The notes: a model not told the origin generated them from the sequence alone. A DNA stretch of 64,000 nucleotides from Batillaria attramentaria (GCA_018292915.2 JACVVK020000480.1:272501-336500); one strand, 5' to 3'. Shown: positions 30,782 to 42,040, numbered from the stretch's first letter. Translations and numbers: made by a program.

Positions 30782-30948
30782 GGGTGGGGTGGGTGTTTGG
30801 GGGTTTAACGTCCTTTTCCACCACATATGGGTGATATCAAAGACGGGGCAACGATGAAAAAGCCAGCACAAATATTTGGCCCCAGCCTGGATACGAACTC
30901 ACGACCCGAGCATTAGAAGTCCAACGCTCTACCATTCGGCCACCCAGG
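30782..30948 (-). mobile_element. tRNA-Arg-like SINE
   Basis: Near full-length copy with GTTCGTATCC-type B box. The terminal GAGCCGG is replaced by CCTGGG, so the extreme 5' end is shortened. Confidence 0.8.
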
Positions 30949-31095
30949 TGTAGCAGTCCATATTATACCCCGCCTGGAGTATATACCCCCGTATAAACTG
31001 GCCTAGCCCAGACTATACCCCCGTATAAACTGGCCTAGCCCAGACTATCCTCCCGAATAAACTAGCCTAGCCCAGAGTCTGCGGTTGTCATATCT

Positions 31096-31175
31096 GAATA
31101 ATAATAATAATAAATTGTGTATTGTGAAGGCGCTTTACCCAGTTTCACGAACTGTCTGAAAGCGCCGCGAACGGA
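31096..31175 (-). mobile_element. Possible LINE 3' tail with (ATT)n
   Basis: On the minus strand, GGGTAAAGCGCCTTCACAAT leads into (ATT)n (plus strand AATAATAATAATAA at 31096-31112). The layout is the same as the 11.7-kb LINE end. It is a very short fragment. Confidence 0.4.
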
Positions 31176-31380
31176 ACCCAACACGCACGCTCTCGTGAAT
31201 CACACGCATTCTCTCACTGAGAATGTCGACGGCACTGTAGGTTTGCGTGAATTATTGTTCGTGAATATAAATCGTTCTTTCTTTCCGTCCAGACAGCCTG
31301 CCTTGGTTTGTATTCCCTTCTGCGATGCGTTACACGTCCACTCAACAGACGTGCGCAATATTAAAGACCTTACCTCTACC

Positions 31381-31414
31381 AAAGACCCTACATTACTAGT
31401 AATGTAGGGTCTTT
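31381..31414. repeat. Perfect 34-bp palindrome
   Basis: Arm AAAGACCCTACATTACT followed immediately by its exact reverse complement. CCTCTAC flanks it on both sides as a short direct repeat (just before 31381 and just after 31414). Confidence 0.9.
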
Positions 31415-31467
31415 GCCTCTACGTTGTGGTAAGCTGTTTGATTAAGTGCCAGACCGGCCAAAGCGCG

Positions 31468-31530
31468 ACAGGCACCATTATTCCAGTCAGCACCTGCACC
31501 TGACTCGGCGGGAACTTGGAATAAATCCCA
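31468..31530 (+). repeat. GACAGGCACC repeat, diverged copy
   Basis: GACAGGCACCATTATTCCAG, CACCTGCACCTGACTCGGCG. Related in order to 28404-28460 and 59818-59872. Confidence 0.45.
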
Positions 31531-32280
31531 ACCCTGCTCAACAGGAGATCGAACCCACGTCCACGGCGTGAAATCTCAACCTCAGTGCTTTACAATTATC
31601 TCCACCAAAGAAGGGATTTACGCTCCATGGATTCAATAAGCGCTTAGACCCCTTTTCCAGATAACGGCCTAGAGCTTAGCACCGTGTCACGTGACCTGTC
31701 CTACGGGAGTCTGGGGGAGACAAGAAATACCCTGGTCCGGAATCTGCTCACATTTATCACGCGGCGTAAAACCGCTCCTCTGCTGGACGCACTCCGCGAA
31801 TCTTAAAATCCGCCAAATGTTGCCCCCGTTGGCAGAGTCATCAGCGGGCGACGAATGGTTTTATTCCGCTTCTCGTCCCGTCCTTCTCTTTAACCGGCTG
31901 GCGTGACACAACTGGTTGCGTAATCTCCGTCAAGGATGCTGCGGCTTGAGTCAACAGTGCCCAACCCCTCGCCTCCCCCTCCCTCCCCCCCCCCCCCCTT
32001 CCGTCCGCAATTTGGCGCCATCATCGCAACGATTGCGGACTAAGTAGCAGATTCAGCAGAACGGGCTAGGAGGAGGAGAAGAAGAAGAACGGGGAGGTGA
32101 GAAGTATTGCAAGGGGAGAGGAAAATGATTTTTAGATCTGCCGAGGGACGGACTTGGGCGCAAATGTTTTCAGACTTCTCGACAAAATGGCCCACCGGGC
32201 GACGGGAAGCCCCCGTCATTACCAGAGAAATGTAACAGTAGAAATGAAATGAAAGCCCCACCGCAGGCGGTCGGTGGCAA
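31530..32280. other. No gene recognised
   Basis: Mixed low-copy sequence with a C run near 31986-31998. Open frames at 31691-31906 and 32040-32438 are uninformative. Confidence 0.4.
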
Positions 32281-32281
32281 A

Positions 32282-32282
<1 letters not shown>

Positions 32283-32325
<43 letters not shown>

Positions 32326-32341
32326 AGAGGGGGGGGGGGGT
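32283..32341 (+). repeat. (GT)n followed by poly-G
   Basis: (GT)n 32283-32324, then GGAGAGG and a G run to 32340. Confidence 0.95.
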
Positions 32342-32605
32342 AGGAAGGGCACAGCGACCTGGCAAATGTATAGCCGGCACTGGGGGGATATGGGATGACA
32401 AAATCAGGTCTTGCAAAAATCTGCACTGGTGAGACCACTGCGCCTTATTCTTTTTTATGCAAAGAGGGATGATTTTGCTCTTCTCGGTTTTGTAACGTTG
32501 CGTGAATATGACCGCTATTTAATTTTTTTTAAAAAAGTCTTTCGCAAGAAAAGTGTTGGTTTTTGAATATGATGTTGGGCTTTCCGTTCACTTGCTTCAT
32601 TCAGG

Positions 32606-32608
<3 letters not shown>

Positions 32609-32676
<68 letters not shown>

Positions 32677-32700
32677 GGGGGGGGGGAGGGAAGGAGGGGG
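32609..32700 (+). repeat. (GT)n followed by G-rich run
   Basis: (GT)n 32609-32675, then a G-rich stretch to 32700. Confidence 0.95.
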
Positions 32701-33365
32701 GTCTGCTTACGGAAACAGTGCAAGAGCCTCTTGTTACTGCTATTACGGAGAAACGCCCCAAACTGCTCGTAAATAAGCCGTTTCTTCACTTTTTGCACTT
32801 TGATGCGAAAGTTGGAGACAGTTTGCAAAACTTGTGGTCAGCAAAAATAAAGTTAATTATCGGAGCGGAGATATCGTCTACAGGTCGTGAAAATCCCAGA
32901 GGAGAACGTTGGAAAATAGTTGATGAAAACAATTTAAAAAAAAACCCAAGAAACTCAAAAAACCAAAAAACAACTGCATATGCTTGTGTCTGACAGAAAA
33001 TTATGGCCATTTCCCCTTTCTGAAATTGTCTGGCATTATCTATAAGTAATGCACACTCACCTACACGAACAGCGTCGAAAATAAAAGCCTGAGGCAATTC
33101 GATTTCCTTTCTTTCTTTTTGCCTGCATCGTCTGCAACACTTTCCATCTGCTTTTGCCGGTAAGTGCTTTTGGGCTGCAGTGCCACGAGCTCACATGTTT
33201 TTGTCAGCCATGCTCCAGATTTTTTTTTTTTTTGTCTCGGACGAACCCCCCCCTCCCCTTTTTTGTAAGAAGTAAGTATATGATTTGCACAAAAAGCACA
33301 AAGAGTCTTTATCGACATCACTAAGCCTTGTTTAAAGAGGGTCCTTCATTTGGGAATAAGTCTGT

Positions 33366-33572
33366 ATTACAACAACAAAAACGACAACGACAACGACAAT
33401 AACGCAACCCCTTCCACCCCCCAAAACAACATCAACAACAACAACAAAAACAACAACACCAACAACAAAAACAACAACAACAAAAACAAAGAAAAGAAAA
33501 CAAAACAAAACAAAAACCCAGAAAACAAAACCAAAACAAACAAACAAACAACAACAACAACAACAACAACAA

Positions 33573-33626
<54 letters not shown>

Positions 33627-33800
33627 AACCCCAAAACAAAACGACGACCAAAAACCCCACACAAACTCAAACAAACAATCAACCAAAAAAGCTCAGAAAG
33701 AAAACACAAACAATTACCATACCACCACAACCATCACCGCCGCCACCACCACCAGTAATAACAACAACAACAACATCAACAACATCAATATCCCAAACTC
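33366..33800 (+). repeat. AAC/CAA-rich low-complexity tract, no T-rich interruption
   Basis: AACAAC runs with AAAACAAAAC and CAAACAAACAAA; the longest pure (CAA)n is about 33547-33623. The plus strand is nearly free of G and T over about 280 bp. The long open frames here are products of the repeat. Confidence 0.95.
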
Positions 33801-34197
33801 CAAAACATTGAAAGCGGATCTGTCTGTAACCACGTCTTCGGATGCACTCTGGCGTCATTTATATTTTCAAACTGGAAAGATGGCTATGAGGGCTCCCCTA
33901 GTATTTACTGTCACTACCCAACCTACAATTAAAAAAAAAATCCAAAATAATTTTTAAGCATAAACGGGGCCGAATATGCCTAAAGTTACTTCCCCCTTAC
34001 CAGAGGGTCTACTTACAAAAAAAAAGAAAAGAAAAAAAAAGCAAGCCGCAGTGAAGCTCGTTCCAGGATACAGACTGACACCCACATTAGTAAATCTGTC
34101 ACTGAAGGTTTCTCGAGCCACCAGACGGCGTGACAGTCGAGTCGTCACCAACAGCTGTCCCGCAGTGAAGGCAGGGAACTCTTACGAGTGCTAATTA

Positions 34198-34240
<43 letters not shown>

Positions 34241-34504
34241 CGATGGGGGGTAAAGCGGACAGAAAAATCCCCCTGACAGCTAGGGCAGGCCGCGGATTAG
34301 GTTCCTGTCCGAACTGCGCCTCCAGCTTCAGGGAAAAGGAGCCAGAATCTACATCAGCGGGAGGAGGACTGTGCCCTGGGTACGGTACACGTTTGAGGTC
34401 ACGTGATCTCTGGTTTATTAAAGTTCATGTGTACTTCGTTGGCCTCTGCTCCCCCCCTCCCTCCCACACCCTACCTTCATCAAATCCGTATATTACATAG
34501 TGGT

Positions 34505-34648
34505 TTATGTGGTAGGAGGCAGCCGGAGTACCCGGAGAGAACCCACGACCGTCGGCCCGAATGAACATTCTTCGCCCCGCGTGGGACTCGAACCTGACCT
34601 CTCCTATTTGTGACTTAAGTCTCAACCACTAGACCATCGACCGCCCCG
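34505..34648 (-). mobile_element. tRNA-derived SINE with a CCGGGTACTCCGGCT body motif
   Basis: On the minus strand the A box TGGTCTAGTGG and the B box GGTTCGAGTCC are both canonical. The body contains TTCTCTCCGGGTACTCCGGC, then TGCCTCC. Such conserved central domains are shared between SINE families of distant animals; I cannot say which superfamily this is. Unrelated in sequence to the dominant SINE. Confidence 0.65.
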
Positions 34649-34659
34649 CACTTCAGGTG

Positions 34660-35340
34660 AACAATGAACAAATTAACAAAGATCTTTCAATGCTGATAAA
34701 ATCTTGTCAGGTAATTTGCAGCGACGCCCCCCCCCCCCAGTCCTCCCCCCCCCCCCCCCCCCGGGCAAGGAAACGGTTTCCAGAATACGTCCTTCTGGCG
34801 TGACACGACGAGCAACAGAGGGCATCCCCGGAGCAATTACGCCTTTCCCTCCCAAACGGTGAGTGATGGAAATCGGTCCAAAATTCACCATCAGCCTGCT
34901 GAAATAGGAAGTAGCAAATCCTGGGCCGTAGGAATGAAGACCCGGATGAAAAGCCCCGCCATTCCGGGCGAAATTGAAATGTCACCCGGATGATGACGCC
35001 AACAGATGCTGCGGTAACGCCGACCAGAGCGAGGTTGTGACCTTGACCCGAGCGGCCTCTCTCGGGTTTTTTTTTTTTTTTTTTCGTGGAAGCAATTTTG
35101 GGAGTGGAGACGAGGACCTCGATACAGTCGTCCTGGGACCGAGTACTGCGACACTCGCGGAATGGATCGCGGGTACTTAAAACATAAAGCTGGAAGGGTG
35201 GGGGGGGGGGGGGGAGGACAGAGGGAGGGGTCAGTGTGTGTGTGCGCGGGGGTGGGGTGGGGGAGGGGTGTAGTAGGCGTTGCAATTACCCACAAGGGTC
35301 TGGTGATGGCTCCAGAGGGCACTGACGTGTCAGTAACATG
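34660..35340. other. GC-rich stretch with homopolymers, no gene assigned
   Basis: C runs at 34729-34762, T run at 35069-35085 and G run at 35200-35214. Long minus-strand frames span this region in two registers, probably because of base composition. Confidence 0.4.
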
Positions 35341-35374
35341 TGGCTGATATCATACCGCTTCTCTGTGTCTGTGA

Positions 35375-35629
<255 letters not shown>

Positions 35630-35684
35630 CTGATTTGGATTTTTTTCTGGTAATCCTTGCGAATCCAGCGGAGAACCAGCATAG

Positions 35685-35846
35685 ATGAGAATTGATTTGT
35701 TGCCATTTGAAATTCGTCACCTGCGTCATGGAAATCTTAAGACCCTCTCCAAGCTTCGTAAGAAGCAGTTCATTCGACTTGGGGACGGGAAGCATTATTT
35801 GCACATTCATATCCCACTCCTTAATTGCTTCCGGGAGAAATGCTAA
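35685..35846 (+). CDS. 53-codon small ORF with protein-like composition
   Basis: ATG directly after an in-frame TAG. The peptide includes LLPFEIRHLRHGNLKTLSKL and RKKQFIRLGDGKHYLHIHIP and ends FREKC. The minus strand of the same segment is also open for over 200 codons and reads plausibly, so the strand is uncertain. A GA tract ends 55 bp upstream. It could be a fragment of an old retroelement or a host exon. Confidence 0.22.
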   Translation: MRIDLLPFEIRHLRHGNLKTLSKLRKKQFIRLGDGKHYLHIHIPLLNCFREKC

Positions 35847-36056
35847 GTTCCCTGCTTGATTCTTTGCCCTCCTTTTCCTTTTTTGTGGTATTGTGAGAGT
35901 GATACGCTGGTGTCAGTGCGTGGCTGAATCAAAAAGAAATTCTTCACATGCATCACACAAATCCATTCCGGCATTTCCCGTGACAGTCATTCTGTGCTCG
36001 ACGGCGGAACGGTGGAAAAGTGCAAAAACAAGAAACCAGAAACAACACCACCACCA

Positions 36057-36241
36057 ACAACAACAACAACAACAACAACAACAACCCCCGGCGGAAATTG
36101 GCCTATAGGCGGCGGAATCTCGCATGCCTGAAACAAACAAACAAACAAACAAACAAACAAACAAACAAACAAACAAACAAACAAACAGCAAAAAGCAACA
36201 ACCAAAAAATCCAAAACAAAACAAAACAGCAACAAACATAA
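36057..36241 (+). repeat. (CAA)n and (CAAA)n tracts
   Basis: (CAA)n 36057-36084 and (CAAA)n 36131-36186, with further AAC-rich sequence. Confidence 0.95.
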
Positions 36242-36306
36242 CGAACAAACAAACTAGCTTATCAACAAACCAAATAAACAGCCAAGAAAAATTCAACAGC
36301 AAAGAA

Positions 36307-36425
36307 GGACTCTCAATGCTCGGGTCGTGAGTTCGAATCCCGGCGGGGGCCAAATATTTGTGCTGGCCCTTTTCTCGGATCACCCTTACGTGGTGGAAAA
36401 GGACGTTAAACTCCTAAACACCCAC
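36307..36425 (+). mobile_element. tRNA-Arg-like SINE, 5'-truncated
   Basis: Starts in the anticodon arm (GGACTCTCAATGCTCGG) and lacks the A box. It keeps the B box, body and AAACACCC tail. A small deletion removes GTTGCCCCGTCTTT. Confidence 0.75.
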
Positions 36426-36479
36426 AGACACCCCCTCAACAGCAAAGAAACGACGACAACAACAACAGCAACAAAAACA

Positions 36480-36480
36480 A

Positions 36481-36568
<88 letters not shown>
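36480..36568 (+). repeat. (CA)n microsatellite, ~88 bp
   Basis: Uninterrupted CA repeat inside an AAC-rich region. Confidence 0.97.
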
Positions 36569-36569
<1 letters not shown>

Positions 36570-37546
36570 AAAATATAAAAAGACAAGCAAAACCACAACA
36601 AAAACTACAAGAAATGACAACGAAAAGCAGTTCTATAGCACTGTATGCATTTGTAAAAACTAACAGCTTACACAATATAGTGACTGCGTTCGCATTAAAA
36701 AAACAAACAACAACCCAAAAACAACAACAACAAAAACCCCAAACATCCCTGACTAAGAAATCTTCACCATCGCAAAGAAGTTCTGACAGGTATGCCTAGG
36801 CAGGTAAAAACGCCTGCTTAAAATTGTTTTGGTTTCATTTAATTGATTATCTAGGTCACAAGGTCAAAGTTGATGGGTCACCAGTGGGTCTTTGAGGGTT
36901 AAGAGAACGAAACATCGAATACGCGGGGGGAGGGGGGGGGGGGGCGAGAAGAAGAAAGAAACATTTCATGCAAGGATTTTGTTTCTATCCACACCTAAAA
37001 GCCCGTGTTTTAGAAGTGCGCACCACAGGATGATTTCCTAGTGTTCGGGTTGTCACGAACGTTGCGTAGCGTGAACCGGAAGTTTTAGAAAAGCAAGTTC
37101 CGGTTCTGTGTTTCCTGTGAATGTGATTGGCTGCATTCTGATGGAGGGACTCATTATAAAGACGAAATGACGCGGGGAAAATCCCCCGGAACAAAAGAAT
37201 GCGATCAAAATTCAGGAAGAGGGAAAACAAAAGCAGCTGTGAAAAAGCAAATCGGCAAAAATCTTAGAATCACACTGAATATCAGAAACAAAAAGGAATA
37301 AAGAAGAAGCAGAAAGGACGAGAAACAAATGCAAAAACTATACTCATCAGTCCACACACAAACACAAATAGAACAACTCGGACAAAATAAAACGCGGAAC
37401 TCATTAAAGTTGTTGCCAGACAAAATATGGTGTGTTTTGTGTGGGAAGCGCATCATTAGAGATATAGAAGTGCGTTGAGAGCTGGCAGCAGAAATGAAGA
37501 CACTGTAAAATAAGAAATAAAGACCCCCTCCCCTCTCAACCCCCCC

Positions 37547-37700
37547 CCAAAAAAACAAAAAACAAACAAACAAACAAACAAACAAACAAACAAACAAAAC
37601 CCAACAAAAAAAAAAACCCAAAACAAAACAAAAAACAAACAGAAAAAAAAAACAGAAAAAAAGGAAAAAAAAAAGAAAAAAAAAAAAAAGGAAAAAGTAA
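37547..37700 (+). repeat. (CAAA)n and A-rich tract
   Basis: (CAAA)n 37559-37598, then A-rich sequence to 37700. Confidence 0.95.
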
Positions 37701-37796
37701 GGGAAACGAGAGAAGTGTGAAAACTTTTGAAAATTCACGCTGCTTAGACCCGGACTATTTCATGCTGGGGAGTACACCCCGCGCGCGTAACCACTA

Positions 37797-37957
37797 TAGC
37801 CGAGGCAGTAAGGAGTCTGGCTCTCAATGGTCGGGTGGTGAGTTGGAAATCCGCCTTGGAACTTAAACACTGCTGGCTTTTTCCCTCGTAACTCCGTCTT
37901 TTTGATAATCACCGTTATGTGGTAGGAAACAGGCGTTTAAACCCATAAACAAACACA
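37797..37957 (+). mobile_element. tRNA-Arg-like SINE, old degenerate copy
   Basis: Motif order kept (AGCCGAGGCAGTAAGGAG, CTCTCAATGGTCGGGTGG, CTGGCTTTTTCCCTCGTAAC, CGTTATGTGGTAGGAAAC), with many changes. Confidence 0.6.
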
Positions 37958-38067
37958 CAACTTTCCAGAGACTCTAGCTAGCAGCACCGAATACCATCCC
38001 TTGTACATTCCCTACGCGTCTACTGTATCAACTTTTAATGCTGGCCACTCTACAGCTGAGCATAGCT

Positions 38068-38157
38068 GGGCCCGTATGTAATAGTCGAGGTTAGGGCTTT
38101 TAGCCCCGGGTTAGAGTCTTACCTTGAACTAAACTAGCTCTAGGGTTACATTTTCTG

Positions 38158-38189
<32 letters not shown>

Positions 38190-38370
38190 GGATGCGGGCC
38201 CATTCCAGGAAGGCGCTTGAATCGTTATAGAAGGGTTTTTTCTTCCTTTCTTCGCTTCTTTTTTTAATTTTTTTTTAAATTTAATTTTGCTTTTTGGTTT
38301 CTTTTGTCCTAGTATGGGTTGGTCTGTAGCCGTGGGCTAAATTAACCTCGACTTTTACATACGGGCCCTG
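38068..38370. mobile_element. ~303-bp element with GGGCCCGTATGTAA terminal inverted repeats
   Basis: Left end GGGCCCGTATGTAATAGTCG, then AGGTTA, is matched by the reverse complement of the right end (TAACCTCGACTTTTACATAC, GGGCCC). The interior has poly-T and TTAATTT-rich sequence. A 5'-truncated second copy of the right half lies at 38968-39148. No TSD was identified. Non-autonomous. Confidence 0.6.
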
Positions 38371-38688
38371 ATCAAAAGAGTGAAGATGTCAACAAAATCA
38401 TCGTTGTCGCCTGTGAAACTGACATGCAACCCAGACGCCTGTAGCCACGCCCACTTATTAGAACGAATCCTCCATGGCAACCGCACGCAGCACACTTAAA
38501 AAACAAAACAACTTTTGATCTCTTTGTGAGACACATTCTCCAAAAAGCTAACCCACAGCTGTGAGTTTGTTTGTAGGAGTACACGTGTCTTGTTCGAGCA
38601 CTTTGATTGGTTAGCGTGACCTGTCTGTCAGAAACTGGTTACATGTTAACAGAGACACCAACATTGACAGTCTAATGCTCTACAAGTG

Positions 38689-38756
38689 GAGCCGGGGTGG
38701 CCGAATGGTAGAGCTTTGGACTTCTAATGCTCGGGTCGTGAGTTCGTATCGTAGGG
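38689..38756 (+). mobile_element. tRNA-Arg-like SINE head, target of a second SINE
   Basis: Head through GAGTTCGTATCGTAGGG, then interrupted by poly-G and the complete SINE at 38771-38937. Its last 13 bp reappear at 38938-38950. Confidence 0.75.
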
Positions 38757-38770
38757 GGGGGGGGGGGGGG

Positions 38771-38937
38771 GAGCCGGGGTGGTCGAATGGTAGAGCGTTG
38801 GACTTCTAATGCTCGGGTCGTGAGTTCGATCCCGGCTGGGGCCACATATTTGTGCTGGCTTTTTCATCGTTGCCCCGTCTTTGATATCACCCTGTGTGGT
38901 GGAAAAAGACGTTAAACCCCCAAACACCCACCCACCC
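38771..38937 (+). mobile_element. tRNA-Arg-like SINE nested in another SINE
   Basis: Full-length copy of the GTTCGATCC lineage. Perfect 13-bp TSD, TCGTATCGTAGGG, at 38744-38756 and 38938-38950. About 14 extra G residues (38757-38770) separate the left TSD from the SINE 5' end. Confidence 0.9.
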
Positions 38938-38967
38938 TCGTATCGTAGGGTTCATGTTGTTGTTGTT

Positions 38968-39148
38968 GTTTTAGATCAGGAAGCGGGTCCATTCCAGCAA
39001 GGTGCAGTTATAGAAGGATTTTTGTCTTTCTTTCTTCGCTTCTTTTTTTTTAAATTTAATTTTGTTTTAATGTTTCTTTTGTCCTAGTCTGGGTTAGGCC
39101 CGTTGCCGTGGGTTACATTAACCTCGAGTTTTACATACGGGCCCTGAA
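38968..39148 (+). repeat. Second copy of the right half of the 38.1-kb TIR element
   Basis: Matches 38183-38370 in the same orientation: AGATCAGGAAGCGGGTCCAT, TTTTGTCCTAGTCTGGGTTA, TTTTACATACGGGCCC. Confidence 0.75.
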
Positions 39149-39444
39149 AGCGCTAGACTGTCCGCCATTCTTCACTGTCACGTGACAGTTTTGTCAGGAT
39201 AAAAGGAGAATAAACATGCCAAAGTCTAAAGCCTTTTCTAATCGACGGTTCCAGCGTATAGCCTGACAGACTGCCACTGATGTCATAAAATGCGCAGGTT
39301 GGCGATGCATCACGCTAAAGCCCGTTAATGATTCAATCACTTCCCGCGGTTACAGGCGTTGAACAAACACATTTTCTGAATTAGCGATCAGGTGAAACTA
39401 TATCGGCCTACGTTTCCTTTTTGACGGGTGTTGTTACTCGGAGG

Positions 39445-39470
39445 AGGGGGGGGGGGGGGGGGGGGGGGGG
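39445..39470 (+). repeat. Poly-G run
   Basis: About 26 G residues, not next to a recognisable SINE. Confidence 0.92.
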
Positions 39471-39544
39471 ACAACATTTCATTGTGCAGCTGGAATCTGC
39501 CATTCACAAATAGTTGTGTAAGATGAACCATTCTTAGCATAGGC

Positions 39545-39755
39545 CTTTTTAGGTTGTTTCTCTGTCGAGAAACAACTTCATGGGATGGGGCAGATTTCGT
39601 TGCGCGCAGCAGCAAGTTTCAGTGGTACAAAACAAGGCTGTGACGTTTCTCCAGACAATACATACTTTCGCGCACATTGTGACGTAACAAAATCTGCGTC
39701 ATAGACACTTGACGTGCACACTATGCTGTTGCGTTCTTTTTGGCGGGAGTTGTGA

Positions 39756-39795
<40 letters not shown>
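39545..39795 (-). repeat. Dispersed repeat with hairpin end, copy B
   Basis: Reverse-complement match to 27561-27797 including both ends: the hairpin (GGTTGTTTCTCTGTCGAGAA at about 39552) and the (GT)n after GTTGTGAGACGTG. The dinucleotide run lies on the same side in both copies, so it belongs to the element. Confidence 0.75.
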
Positions 39796-39806
<11 letters not shown>

Positions 39807-40140
39807 GCGTGTGCGTGTGTGTGTGACGCGTGCACGGGCACAACATGTGACAACAGTTGTCTTTGCAATGTATATTGTCAGGATCTGTGTTGAGTTCTGA
39901 GTTGTAGCATCTTAGTGTAAGTATACTGGTTGTGCTTTGATTTCTGCTTTCTTTTAGCGTTATTATCTTCTTTTACTTTGTTTCATTTCGTAGTTTAGCA
40001 ACCCCAAATTATAAATTACATAATTTCTACCGTTGAAAAATTAAGTTTCATTGTCACTGTTATTGGCATTATAAGAATTGATGTTATCCGGGAAAACATT
40101 TTTTTTTGTCTCCCAAGACTGGCATGGACACCGTGAGTTT

Positions 40141-40246
40141 GTTGGATGGTCTGCTGTTTGCACTTTTAACGTCATTTTCTACCATATCAGGAGATGAGGT
40201 AACGGGAAATACCCCACAATTTTTGGCCCTCAACCGGGATTCGAGG
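40141..40246 (-). mobile_element. tRNA-Arg-like SINE, old copy
   Basis: GCACTTTTAACGTCATTTTC, TACCATATCAGGAGATGAGG and CCTCAACCGGGATTCGAGG match the family in order. The head is cut off where the next copy begins. Confidence 0.5.
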
Positions 40247-40356
40247 ATGGGTGGGTGTTTAGAGGTTTAACGTCCTTTTCCACTACATAAAGCGGGAATC
40301 GAACTCACGACTCGAGCATCAAAAGTCCAGCGCTGCACGAACTCCGATATCCCGGC
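40247..40356 (-). mobile_element. tRNA-Arg-like SINE with internal deletion
   Basis: Tail (GGTTTAACGTCCTTTTCCAC) joins directly to GCGGGAATCGAACTCACGAC. About 55 bp of the body are missing. Confidence 0.65.
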
Positions 40357-40429
40357 GTGTCGGGACATTTGGGAATTATTATCATGGATAGTCAACAACA
40401 GTTCAGCAGAGAAAATGAGCAAAACTTAC

Positions 40430-40479
40430 CTGTTCACGAGGAAAATACATTGTTCTTGTTGTTTGACTTTCGCGACCAT
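40430..40479 (-). CDS. Candidate first coding exon (16 codons plus 2 nt)
   Basis: ATG at 40479, MVAKVKQQEQCIFLVN, then a consensus donor CAG|GTAAGTTTTG at 40429. The start context is weak (TTT before ATG). A young SINE sits immediately upstream at 40497-40669. No downstream exon identified. Confidence 0.22.
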
Positions 40480-40496
40480 AAATAAGTGAAACTTGA

Positions 40497-40669
40497 GTGG
40501 GTGGGTGGCTGTTTGGGAGTTTAACGTCCTTTTCCACCACGTAAAGGTGTATCAAGGACGGGGCAACGATCAAAAATCCAGCACAAATATTTGGCTCCAG
40601 CGGGGATTCGAACTCACGACCCGAGCATTGGAAGTCCAACGCTCTACCATTCGGCCACCCCGGCTTCCC
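40497..40669 (-). mobile_element. tRNA-Arg-like SINE, full length
   Basis: Perfect 13-bp TSD, AAGTGAAACTTGA, at 40484-40496 and 40670-40682. It lies just upstream of a candidate minus-strand first coding exon (40430-40479). Confidence 0.88.
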
Positions 40670-41279
40670 AAGTGAAACTTGAATTTTTTTCCCAATAGGC
40701 CCTGCAGTCTTCTGTGTACCAAGGTCGGTTGTTTTAGTTGTTCTTGTCTTTCCACGCATCGCAATCGACTTTAGCGCCCCAAGAAAGACAACCCGCACAG
40801 CAATACAATAATTACGGATGAAATAGCGTTTTCATCGTTTCGTTCCACAAAGTGGCAGAAATCACTTGCACAAAGAAATTTCGCCGTCCCGGAGTTCGCG
40901 CCTTGTCGCGTATTGAGAAAGGTAATGCGTTGCATTCACATCAGTTACCGGTAACTGTAGGATAAAAAAGACTTTGTGAGACGTTTCTGAATGGAAATTC
41001 CTGCGGCCATTCGGCACTGCTGGAATAGACAGGTATATTGACTTTTCTAGACGTCCTTGTCCAAATAGGACGTGCAGAAGTGTAAAGTTTCAGGTGGTTA
41101 GGAAAAAGAGATTTGTGGAAAGCTAACGGCTGTGGTGAATGAGAGTGACGACGTGTTTACGTAAAAAAAGAAAGAAAAAAAATTGGTAGTGACACATTTT
41201 CTCTCAAGTGTGGTAAAAGTAATGTTATTCGCAGTCTGGTGTGCTTAGTTAAGTTAAACGCGTGAGTGTGTGCACACAC

Positions 41280-41331
41280 AAACAACAACAACCACAACAA
41301 CAACAACAACCACAATTACAACAACACCAAC

Positions 41332-41379
<48 letters not shown>

Positions 41380-41411
41380 CATGCAAGCACACTCGCACAA
41401 ACACAAACGCA

Positions 41412-41486
<75 letters not shown>
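41280..41486 (+). repeat. (CAA)n and two (CA)n tracts
   Basis: ACAACAACAAC at 41280-41333, (CA)n 41333-41377, then GCATGCAAGCACAC and (CA)n 41417-41485. Confidence 0.96.
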
Positions 41487-41489
<3 letters not shown>

Positions 41490-42040
41490 AAGCGGTTTTT
41501 TTCTTCCACTTCTGCATTCTTCTGAAAGCCTAAAGAGCGACTGGGCAGCATTTTAGTGTTCAGATTTACAAAGGCACTAGCGACTTTGTCCGCACAGTAA
41601 AAACGAGCGACAGCACAGATTCCGGACACAGCCTATGTCTTCAAAGGAATACGCACATGACAATGTTGGAAACTGCACACAAACATCAAAGACAGTTGAC
41701 AAGAAAGATGCGTTTTGTTGTCGGTTTGCATTCTTTTGATGTAAATTTTCAGACGTAGGACGAATTGTCGCTCTCTCCAAAGGCAGGGTTTTTTTTATCT
41801 AAAATAGAGATAACACAAGAAGATAATATTATTTTTTTTTAAATCACACAACAAGCGTAACAACAAATACTGCCAACTTGGAGCATGTCTGGTCCGTTGA
41901 AGTAGTGCGTAAACATTTCCAACGACAAAACCTGTCTGGGATTATTCAACCGTGAAATTTCTCATCACACTACGATCACTTTTGTCCAGATAACGGCTGG
42001 AAGTGAGGTTTGTTCGTGTTCATGTTTTTCCGTCCTCTCT

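Noticed and set aside
33332..33811. Asn/Thr-rich 153-codon and Cys/Val-rich 132-codon frames
   Set aside because: Product of the AAC/CAA low-complexity tract; all frames are open.
34707..35322. 192- and 143-codon minus-strand frames
   Set aside because: Two registers are open across the same GC-rich, homopolymer-laden DNA; neither has splice sites or a recognisable domain.
37205..37738. Phe-rich 177-codon minus-strand frame
   Set aside because: Encoded by the (CAAA)n and A-rich tract 37547-37700; the remainder lacks splice or domain support.
41249..41629. Cys-rich toxin-like 126-codon frame
   Set aside because: Cysteines come from (GT)n and (TTG)n codons; no signal peptide or conserved spacing. 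No toxin gene was identified in the window.
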